Assembly: GCF_007713685.1 (NCBI RefSeq)
Contig: NZ_VMRJ01000001.1
Coordinates: forward strand, 1-64,000
Reading direction: 5' to 3'
DNA from: Hymenobacter setariae
Lineage (GTDB): Bacteria; Bacteroidota; Bacteroidia; Cytophagales; Hymenobacteraceae
Length of the DNA: 64,000 nucleotides
This document shows, in pieces, positions 42,572 to 49,209 of the stretch (within the stretch, counting starts at the first letter, position 1; the number at the start of each line of letters is the position of its first letter). Made by a program: the position numbers and the translations under genes. The notes below the pieces were generated by a model. The model saw only the letters and a program-made list of their open reading frames with translations. It did no database searches and was not told where the DNA came from.

Positions 42572-43231
42572 CTAGCCAAATGTGTAGTACGCGCTCAATT
42601 GCGCGTTGAGGAAAGCCCGGTCGGTAAAATGCGCTAGCGAGTAGCCGATTACGGCATTCACCAAGGCGTGCGCCGTGAGCTCTACACGGGGCGACACGGT
42701 GTAGCGTACCCCCGGCCCCAGCGAGATGTTGCCGGAAATTTGGTTTTGGCGGCGCACCTGCTGGTAGCTAGGCTGCCCCGTCGAGGCGGGCGGAACGGCA
42801 GTATAGGTGTAGGTGGTGGCCGCCCGCAGCACCGTGAGACCACCTAGGGCCTCGACATGGAAGCGCTTGGGCGCCGGCGCAAACGTGAAGCGCCCCAGCA
42901 CAGGTATAATGAGAGTTGCCGTATGCGTGTCGAGCGTTCCGGCTACGGAGGCCGGAACGCCCGGAGCCGAGTAAGGATTCTCGAGTTGATTGCGCCAGGC
43001 CAGGGCGGCTCCCGCTTGCACTGCCCAGCGCGGGCTTAGGCGCATGCCAACCGTAAGCGACGGACCTAGGATGGTACTGCTAGTGCCGCTATCCATGAAA
43101 GGAGAATCGGTGAGCAGCGATGCACCCACCCCGGCGTAAAAGCGCGACAGAGGAGTGGTAGTCTGGGCAATGCTGACCAAGGGGCAGGCGGCCGCGAGCA
43201 AGCCCGTGGCTAGGAGAGTAAAAGAGCGCAT
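42572..43231 (-). CDS. outer-membrane beta-barrel protein
   Basis: 219 residues from the ATG at 43231, with signal peptide SFTLLATGLLAAACPLVSIAQ. The mature protein has the alternating pattern of an eight-stranded barrel: RFYAGVGASLLTDSPF, GPSLTVGMRLSPRWAVQAGAALAWR, FHVEALGGLTVLRAATTYTY, SLGPGVRYTVSPRVELTAHALVNAVIGYSL, and it ends in a C-terminal aromatic strand (AQLSAYYTFG), required for insertion by the BAM complex. This is the porin/OmpA-like PorT-type family seen throughout Bacteroidota. The specific role is unknown; no periplasmic domain is present. Own terminator; divergent from the BamA-like gene at 43670. Confidence 0.85.
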   Translation of the reverse strand: MRSFTLLATGLLAAACPLVSIAQTTTPLSRFYAGVGASLLTDSPFMDSGTSSTILGPSLTVGMRLSPRWAVQAGAALAWRNQLENPYSAPGVPASVAGTLDTHTATLIIPVLGRFTFAPAPKRFHVEALGGLTVLRAATTYTYTAVPPASTGQPSYQQVRRQNQISGNISLGPGVRYTVSPRVELTAHALVNAVIGYSLAHFTDRAFLNAQLSAYYTFG

Positions 43232-43669
43232 AAGCGAATTAGGAATGAGTGGAAAAGGATACCTGCAAGGTAAATGCTTTTTAGCTAGCTCCCATGTTTC
43301 AGCCAGCAAGTCCTTCGCCCGCCTCTTATTCGGCTGACCAGTGGCCTCAAATCCTGAATTATATACACGCTACTGAGCCCTGAAGCATGCGCATAATACA
43401 GCCTGCCAAGAGCACCGGCCAGCGGCAAAAAGAAACCGCCAGCCCATTCGGTTGCCAGCATCATCTGTCCAACGGCTTGGGCTCAGTCAAGGCAGATAGT
43501 ACCCACCTAGGGGCCACTTATACTGCACAATGTCAACAGTACTGTCGAGCACCTCGCAAACAGCCAAGGTTATAGGCCGGGCGAGGTAGTTATATCTTTG
43601 TAGTTCAGGAAATCTTCACTCAAGCTTTAAGCGTTTAAGCTTCATATTTCCTTCAAGTTTTCTACCAAG
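43232..43669. other. divergent intergenic region with promoter
   Basis: About 440 bases between divergent genes. A promoter element lies at 43593-43600. A 62-codon frame at 43387-43575 has no recognisable features and is not called. No RNA gene seen. Confidence 0.5.
43593..43600 (+). promoter_or_regulatory. candidate -7 element TATCTTTG
   Basis: TATCTTTG is an exact TAnnTTTG element 69 bases upstream of the start of the BamA-like gene. The -33 partner is weak. Transcription would begin near 43607. Confidence 0.5.
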
Positions 43670-46273
43670 TTGTTCGCTCTAGCGTTGTCGTTTTTATCTC
43701 CTTCTGCAAAATCAGTTAGCCTAGCTACTATCCTCACCGCCCTTGCTGGCCAAGTAGCCGCCCAGAGTGCGGGCCCGGCCGCCGACAGCTTGACGGTAGC
43801 CATTGAGCCTACCTACACCCAAGTAACTAAAGTGCACCGCTGGCTGCTCGGCGACAGCTACCGCCAGCTGTGGGCGGCGCCCGTGCGGCTGCGCGTTTTT
43901 CACCTAGGGCGCGAAAAGGGCGGCCTCACTATTTTGCAGCGCGGGGGCGGCCTCCAAACCAAGTCGCTGCGCATGCAGGATACCAGTGGGCAGCAGTGGG
44001 TGCTGCGCACCATTCAAAAATACCCCGAGCGGGGCCTGCCGCCCACGCTGCGGGCCACCATCGCCAAAGACATTTTGCAAGACCAAGTGTCGGCCTCGCA
44101 CCCGTACTCGGCGGTAGTGGTGCCGCCGCTGGCGCAGGCCCTAGGTATTCCGCACGCGCACCCCGAAATCGTGTTTGTGCCCGACGACCCAGCCCTAGGG
44201 CAGTATCGCCAGGATTTTGCCAACCAAGTGTTCTTGCTCGAGGAGCGCGAGCCCCTAGATGCCGACAAAACTGACAACACCGAAAAAGCGCAGAACCGGC
44301 TCGAAAAAGACCACGACAACCGCGTAGACCAGGTGACCGTGCTGCGGGCTCGCCTGCTTGATATGCTGCTCGGCGACTACGACCGCCACGAAGACCAGTG
44401 GCGCTGGGAGCGCCGTGAGGCCGACGGCGGCACTCTCTACGAGCCCGTGCCGCGCGACCGCGACCACGTCTTTTACAAGCCTTCGGGGGCATTCCCGTGG
44501 GCTTTGTCGCGCCACATTTTCAAGTCTAATGTACAGGGCTACGACGACCATATTCGGTCTATTAACCGTTGGAACGACAAGGCCCGCGACTTCGACCGCT
44601 ACTTCCTGAACGCACTGAGCGAGGAAGACTGGAAAGCCCAGGTTGCCTATGTGCAGGCCCACCTGCCCGATAGCCTGTTGGCGCGCGCTGTGCGGCTGCT
44701 GCCTCCCAACATCTACCAGCTTAGCGGCCCCCAGATTACGCATAACCTGGTAGCCCGGCGAGCTAACCTAGGGCGGCAGGCCATGCATTACTACCGCTTT
44801 TTGGCTAAAAAGGTCAGCATCCCGGCCTCTAATAAGCGCGAGCGTCTCGAAGTAACCCACCTGCTTGGCGGCCAGCTGCGCGTGACCAGCACCGCCCTCA
44901 AGAAAGATGGCACCCCCGGCGACCTGCTGTACCAGCGCACGTTTGACCCCGCCGATACCCGCGAGCTGCGTCTCTACGGCCTAGGGGGCGCCGACAACTT
45001 CGCGGTGACGGGGGAGGGGCGCTCACGCATCAAGGTGCGGCTAATTGGCGGTGCCGGCGACGACACCTTTGCGGTGGCGCCCGAGGTCGGGCCCAAGCGC
45101 AAAGTGTTGATATACGACCGCTCTGACGAGCCCAACACGCTGCCCGCGCCCGGCCTAGCCCGCGTGCGCACCTCGGCCGATACAACGGTGAATAGCTTCA
45201 ACCGGACCGGCTTTCACTACGACTTCTTGCAGCCGCTCCTGCTGGCGGGCTACAACCGCGACTATGGCGTTCAGCTCATCGGTAACTTCATTTACCAGCG
45301 GCAGGGCTTTCGTAAGACGCCCTATGCCAGCCGCCAGAGCCTGCTCGTGAACTACGGTTTCGGCAACAACTCGCTGCTGCTCGGCTACACCGGCGATTTT
45401 AAAAAGGTGTTGGGCCAAAACGACTTACTGGTGAATGTGCTGTCGAAAGGCCCCAACTACAACAACAACTTCTTCGGCGTCGGCAACGAAACCGAGTTTG
45501 TGAACGAGGGCGGCCGCCGTATTCGCTACTACCGCGGCATCTATAACCTGCTCACGGCTGATGTGCGCCTGAGCCGCACCTACCAACACTGGCGCCTGAG
45601 TGGCGGCATAGCGGCCCAGCACTACACCAGTGCCGCCGAAAAGAATGAAAGCCGCTACCTAGGCGTGTACGCCGCCGAGAACCCCGGCGAGGAAGTGTTC
45701 AGTCGCCAGATGTACGCTGGGTTGGTGGCCAGCGCCACCTTCGACACCCGCGACCGGGCCCTGGTAGCCCACCGCGGCGTGTACTGGAGCACCAGCATCA
45801 GCGGCCTGCGCCGGCTCGATGGCGACCACCATTCCTTCGGGCAGGCCCTCACCGAGTTTACGTTCTACGCCAGCCCCACCCGCGACTCTAGCCTGGTCAT
45901 TGCCAACCGCACTGGGGGCGGCACCACCCTAGGTAACGCTGCCTACTTCCAGCAGCTCAAGCTAGGCGGCGCCCAAAACCTGCGCGGCTATTACCTGTGG
46001 CGCTTCACAGGCAAGAGTATGGTGTACAACAACCTAGAGCTGCGATTTAAGCTACTAGACTTCACTTCGTACCTGCTGCCCGGCACCCTAGGGCTGGTGG
46101 CCTTCAACGACGTGGGGCGCGTGTGGTCGCCCGATGAGCGCTCGCAAACCTGGCACACCGGCTACGGGGGCGGGCTGTACTTTTTGCCGGCGCAGTTGGT
46201 GCTGGTGCAGGCCGTAGTTGGGTTCTCCAACGAAGGCATGTATCCATACATCTCGGCCGGCTTCCGGTTTTAG
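43670..46273 (+). CDS. BamA/TamA-type outer-membrane barrel with kinase-like periplasmic region
   Basis: 867 residues starting at TTG (43670), followed by a signal peptide ending VAAQS; no in-frame ATG lies nearby. Two regions: residues about 30-330 are a soluble domain and about 480-867 an Omp85 (surface-antigen/D15) barrel, ending FNDVGRVWSPDE...GMYPYISAGFRF with the terminal aromatic. The soluble domain contains RLLDMLLGDYDRHEDQW (Asp236, Asp238, His240) followed by YEPVPRDRDHVFY (Asp263, Asp265), and upstream WVLRTIQKYP (Arg113, Lys117). This layout resembles the catalytic loop and metal loop of atypical kinases such as HipA, CotH and Fam20. In many Bacteroidota a metallophosphoesterase domain precedes this architecture; it is absent here. 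Function unknown; a barrel linked to a phosphotransferase-like domain is plausible. Confidence 0.85.
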   Translation: MFALALSFLSPSAKSVSLATILTALAGQVAAQSAGPAADSLTVAIEPTYTQVTKVHRWLLGDSYRQLWAAPVRLRVFHLGREKGGLTILQRGGGLQTKSLRMQDTSGQQWVLRTIQKYPERGLPPTLRATIAKDILQDQVSASHPYSAVVVPPLAQALGIPHAHPEIVFVPDDPALGQYRQDFANQVFLLEEREPLDADKTDNTEKAQNRLEKDHDNRVDQVTVLRARLLDMLLGDYDRHEDQWRWERREADGGTLYEPVPRDRDHVFYKPSGAFPWALSRHIFKSNVQGYDDHIRSINRWNDKARDFDRYFLNALSEEDWKAQVAYVQAHLPDSLLARAVRLLPPNIYQLSGPQITHNLVARRANLGRQAMHYYRFLAKKVSIPASNKRERLEVTHLLGGQLRVTSTALKKDGTPGDLLYQRTFDPADTRELRLYGLGGADNFAVTGEGRSRIKVRLIGGAGDDTFAVAPEVGPKRKVLIYDRSDEPNTLPAPGLARVRTSADTTVNSFNRTGFHYDFLQPLLLAGYNRDYGVQLIGNFIYQRQGFRKTPYASRQSLLVNYGFGNNSLLLGYTGDFKKVLGQNDLLVNVLSKGPNYNNNFFGVGNETEFVNEGGRRIRYYRGIYNLLTADVRLSRTYQHWRLSGGIAAQHYTSAAEKNESRYLGVYAAENPGEEVFSRQMYAGLVASATFDTRDRALVAHRGVYWSTSISGLRRLDGDHHSFGQALTEFTFYASPTRDSSLVIANRTGGGTTLGNAAYFQQLKLGGAQNLRGYYLWRFTGKSMVYNNLELRFKLLDFTSYLLPGTLGLVAFNDVGRVWSPDERSQTWHTGYGGGLYFLPAQLVLVQAVVGFSNEGMYPYISAGFRF

Positions 46274-46316
46274 CGAGGCCTAGGGCCAGCCGGGGCGGAG
46301 CGTGCCTTTCGCAGTA

Positions 46317-46349
46317 GTTAGATATCTAACGGTAGGTTGTCTAACTTTG
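46317..46349 (+). promoter_or_regulatory. MarR-type operator overlapping a promoter
   Basis: GTTAGATATCTAAC at 46317-46330 is a perfect 14-bp palindrome of the kind bound by MarR dimers; a second half-site TCTAAC sits at 46340-46345. The -7 element TAACTTTG (46342-46349) is an exact Bacteroidota match, and the palindrome covers the place where the -33 element would be. The MarR gene starts at 46370, so autoregulation is likely. Confidence 0.75.
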
Positions 46350-46369
46350 CGGTTTGCTCGCGCTCAAAG

Positions 46370-46816
46370 ATGACCTCCCCCGACTCGTTTGTGGCCTTTC
46401 TAGATGCCCTGCCGCTGGCGGGCAGCGCCTTTCGGGCGTACTTGCGGCGGCGCTTTCGCGAGTACCGCCTCGACCTAACCTTAGAAATGACCCAGGTGCT
46501 GCACTACCTCTGGCAGCACGATGGCGCCAGCCAGCAGGAAATAGCCTGCGCGGCCAACCGCGACAAGGCCACTATGACGGCGATGCTCGACAACCTCGTG
46601 CGGCGCGACCTCGTGGAGCGCCGCGCCGATAGCCACGACCGCCGCACCAACCGCGTGGTGCTTACCCCCAAGGGCCAGGCGCTGGAGCGGCAAGTGAAAC
46701 CCCTTATGCAGGAGATGTTTGCGGTGGCCGGGCAGGACCTGGCGCCCGACCAACTGCGCACCGGCCTGGCCGTGCTCACAAAAATTACGCAAAATCTTAC
46801 GCAGGCTGAAAAATAA
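46370..46816 (+). CDS. MarR-family transcriptional regulator
   Basis: 148 residues from the ATG at 46370 (MTSPDSFVAFLDALP). A longer frame from TTG 46337 would begin inside the promoter and is rejected. Winged helix-turn-helix: LTLEMTQVLHYLWQHDGASQQEIACAANRDKATMTAMLDNLVRRDLVERRADSHDRRTNRVVLTPKG, where DHDRR/SHDRRTNRV is the typical wing. Helical dimerisation segments flank it. The target genes are unknown; the adjacent genes on the same strand are a BamA-like protein and the inositol-lipid operon, 211 bases downstream. The operator at 46317-46330 points to autoregulation. Ligand unknown. Confidence 0.9.
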   Translation: MTSPDSFVAFLDALPLAGSAFRAYLRRRFREYRLDLTLEMTQVLHYLWQHDGASQQEIACAANRDKATMTAMLDNLVRRDLVERRADSHDRRTNRVVLTPKGQALERQVKPLMQEMFAVAGQDLAPDQLRTGLAVLTKITQNLTQAEK

Positions 46817-47027
46817 AATAGGACGCCTTGCGTCTGGGTTGCCTTACGCTTACGCGGTAGTGCGGTCGAGCTCCGAGGCCCTAGGTAAAACATTCCCCCT
46901 CTACTCGGTTATACCTTCCCGCCGCGGGTGAGATAGCCGGGCAGATGACTCCGACTGGTGGCGCTAAATAAGGCCTAGCGCTCACCACCTACTACCGTTA
47001 AAGTGGCCCTCGAATACTAATTAAAAA

Positions 47028-48347
47028 ATGACAGAACAGAAAGGACAACTGGCCCCCGCCAATGGCAAGTTGGGCATCTTGCTGCCCGGCATGGGCGCCG
47101 TTGCCACTACCCTCATTGCCGGCGTGTTGGCCGTGCGCAAGGGCGGCGGGCAGCCTATCGGCTCGCTCACCCAAATGGGCAAGCTGCACACCGCGGCGGG
47201 TAACCAAAAAATCAAAGACTTTGTACCCCTTGCCGACCTCGAAAATATCGAATTTGGCGGTTGGGACGTGTACGAAGACAACGTGTACCAAGCAGCTGTG
47301 AAAGCCGCCGTGCTCGACGAGAAGCTGCTGCAAAGTGTGCGCCCCGAGCTGGAAGCGATGGTGCCCATGAAGGCGGCCTTCGACCCGCACTACGTGAAAA
47401 ACCTCGACGGCACGCACGTTAAGACTTACACCACCAAGCTCGACCTAGCCGAGCAGGTGATTGCCGACATTCGCAACTTCAAGGCCGAGCGCGGCTGCGA
47501 GCGCCTCGTGATGGTGTGGTGCGGCTCTACGGAAATTTACCATGAGTCGGGCGAGCTGCACCGCACGCTGGCGGGCTTCGAAGAAGGCCTGCGTACCAAC
47601 GCGGCCAACATCGCGCCGAGCATGGTGTACGCCTACGCCGCCCTCAAAGAAGGCGTGCCCTTCGTGAATGGCGCCCCCAACCTGACTGTGGACGTGCCCG
47701 CCCTGCTGGAGCTGGCCGCCACTACGCAGACGCCAGTGGCTGGCAAGGACTTTAAAACCGGCCAGACGCTCATGAAAACCATCGTGGCGCCGGGCCTGAG
47801 CGCCCGTGCGCTGGGCGTGAAAGGCTGGTTCTCGACCAACATCTTGGGCAACCGCGATGGTCTGGTGCTCGACGACCCCGACAACTTCAAAACCAAGGAA
47901 GTATCGAAGCTGAGCGTACTCGACAGTGTGTTCCACCCCGAGGAAAACCCTGAGCTGTACGGTGATATGTACCACAAGGTGCGCATCAACTACTACCCGC
48001 CCGCCGGCGACAACAAGGAAAGCTGGGACAACATCGACATCTTCGGCTGGCTGGGCTACCAGATGCAGATTAAGATTAACTTCCTCTGCCGCGACTCCAT
48101 CTTGGCCGCGCCGCTGGTGCTCGACCTCGCCCTGTTTATCGACCTAGCCAAGCGTGCTGGCATGTCGGGCATTCAGGAGTGGCTCTCCTTCTACCTCAAG
48201 TCGCCGCAAACCGACGCCAACATCCGTCCCGAGCACGACATCTTCAAGCAGCTCGTGAACCTGCACAACACCCTGCGCCTGCTCATGAACGAGCCGCCCG
48301 TAGAGGCTGCCACCGAAGAAGAATACCAGGACGGCCCCGCGGTGTAA
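47028..48347 (+). CDS. ino1: myo-inositol-1-phosphate synthase
   Basis: 439-residue NAD-dependent cyclase that converts D-glucose-6-phosphate to L-myo-inositol-1-phosphate, the first committed step of inositol synthesis. The Rossmann start KLGILLPGMGAVATTLIAGVLAV, the NAD-binding VMVWCGSTEI region, VPFVNGAPNLTVDVPALLELA, GKDFKTGQT and LGNRDGLVLDDPDNFKTKEVSK, and the HKVRINYYPPAGDNKESWDNIDIFGWLG block are hallmarks of the family. The shorter length is that of the bacterial form. It leads a six-gene operon (next start 24 bases downstream) whose other members are a phosphatase and two phosphotransferases for inositol lipids. Cytoplasmic. Confidence 0.96.
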   Translation: MTEQKGQLAPANGKLGILLPGMGAVATTLIAGVLAVRKGGGQPIGSLTQMGKLHTAAGNQKIKDFVPLADLENIEFGGWDVYEDNVYQAAVKAAVLDEKLLQSVRPELEAMVPMKAAFDPHYVKNLDGTHVKTYTTKLDLAEQVIADIRNFKAERGCERLVMVWCGSTEIYHESGELHRTLAGFEEGLRTNAANIAPSMVYAYAALKEGVPFVNGAPNLTVDVPALLELAATTQTPVAGKDFKTGQTLMKTIVAPGLSARALGVKGWFSTNILGNRDGLVLDDPDNFKTKEVSKLSVLDSVFHPEENPELYGDMYHKVRINYYPPAGDNKESWDNIDIFGWLGYQMQIKINFLCRDSILAAPLVLDLALFIDLAKRAGMSGIQEWLSFYLKSPQTDANIRPEHDIFKQLVNLHNTLRLLMNEPPVEAATEEEYQDGPAV

Positions 48348-48371
48348 TGCCTGGTAAAACAATTTAGTAGA

Positions 48372-48821
48372 ATGTTTAAGCTAATCGCCACCGTGCTGGG
48401 CATCGGGTACGTGAAGGGCGGCGGCACGGTGGCGGCCGTGGCCTGCTGCCTGCTGCTGTACCTGGTCCGGCCCGGTGGCGTTTTGCTGCACCTAGGGCCC
48501 GCCGCCTTGCTCACGGGCGGCTTGCTAGCCCTGGGCACGCTGGCCGCCCAGCGCGTAGAGGGCGCGTGGGGCAAGGACAGCTACCGCGTAGTTATCGACG
48601 AGGTAGCCGGCATGTGGGTGGGCATGCTGCTGGTGCCCCTCACGGGGCCGCGGCTGCTGGTGGGGCTGGTGTTGTTTCGGTTCTTCGACATCGTCAAGCC
48701 CTTATTCATTAGAAAGATGGAGCAGCTGCCGGGCGGCGTCGGGGTGATGATGGACGACGTGCTGGCCGGCGTTTATACCAACTTGCTGCTGCACGCTGGG
48801 ATGTACCTAGGTTACCTCTGA
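48372..48821 (+). CDS. pgpA: PgpA-type phosphatase (probable phosphatidylinositol-phosphate phosphatase)
   Basis: 149-residue membrane phosphatase of the PgpA family: FKLIATVLGIGYVKGGGTVAAV, VVIDEVAGMWVGMLLVP with the acidic pair (IDE), FFDIVKPLFIRKMEQLPGGVGVMMDDVLAGVYTNLLL. In general PgpA converts phosphatidylglycerophosphate to phosphatidylglycerol; in Bacteroides thetaiotaomicron the homologue inside the inositol locus is the phosphatase that turns phosphatidylinositol-phosphate into phosphatidylinositol. Because it lies directly behind the inositol-phosphate synthase gene and before the CDP-alcohol transferase, the second role is more likely here; I infer this from context. The GtrA gene follows after 4 bases. 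Confidence 0.88.
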   Translation: MFKLIATVLGIGYVKGGGTVAAVACCLLLYLVRPGGVLLHLGPAALLTGGLLALGTLAAQRVEGAWGKDSYRVVIDEVAGMWVGMLLVPLTGPRLLVGLVLFRFFDIVKPLFIRKMEQLPGGVGVMMDDVLAGVYTNLLLHAGMYLGYL

Positions 48822-48825
48822 GGCC

Positions 48826-49209
48826 GTGCGTACTCCCCGTTTCTTGAAGGCCCAGGCGGCCTCTGCGGCCGGCACGGTCATCGATTTTTTGGTGACCATC
48901 GTGTGCGTCGAGCTATTCCATAGCTGGTACCTGCTGGGTACGGCGCTGGGCAACGCTGCCGGTGGCCTCACTAACTTTTACCTAGGGCGATACCTCGTAT
49001 TTAAAGTGCCCGAGCAGCAGGCTGCTGCTCAAGGGGTTCGGTATTTTGTAGTGTGGCTCGGTAGCATGCTACTGAACGCGGGCGGCGTTTACTTGTTTAC
49101 GCAGCTGCTGCACCTCAACTATGTGTATAGCAAGGTGGTTGTTTCGCTGCTGGTCGGTGTAGGGTTCAACTACTTTTTGCAGCTGCATTTCGTATTTCAA
49201 AAATCATGA
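48826..49209 (+). CDS. GtrA family membrane protein
   Basis: 127 residues, GTG start at 48826, four predicted transmembrane helices. GtrA-like features: FLKAQAASAAGTVIDFLVTIVCVELF, LGTALGNAAGGLTNFYLGRYLVFKV, YFVVWLGSMLLNAGGVYLF and VVVSLLVGVGFNYFLQLHFVFQ; the N(F/Y)xxxRxxVF pattern is the family signature. GtrA proteins are thought to flip undecaprenyl- or dolichyl-linked sugars across the membrane. In this operon it may move or help glycosylate inositol lipids; that is inference. The stop overlaps the start of the next gene (ATGA), so translation is coupled. Confidence 0.9.
   Translation: MRTPRFLKAQAASAAGTVIDFLVTIVCVELFHSWYLLGTALGNAAGGLTNFYLGRYLVFKVPEQQAAAQGVRYFVVWLGSMLLNAGGVYLFTQLLHLNYVYSKVVVSLLVGVGFNYFLQLHFVFQKS

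Noticed and set aside
43387..43575. 62-codon frame upstream of the BamA-like gene
   Set aside because: No recognisable feature, and a promoter for the real gene lies just behind it.
43929..44743. Antisense frames inside the BamA-like gene
   Set aside because: Shadow frames of a high-GC gene; no domain.
48372..48821. PgpA gene as ordinary phosphatidylglycerophosphatase
   Set aside because: Possible by family, but its place between inositol-phosphate synthase and phosphotransferase genes makes the inositol-lipid phosphatase role more likely.
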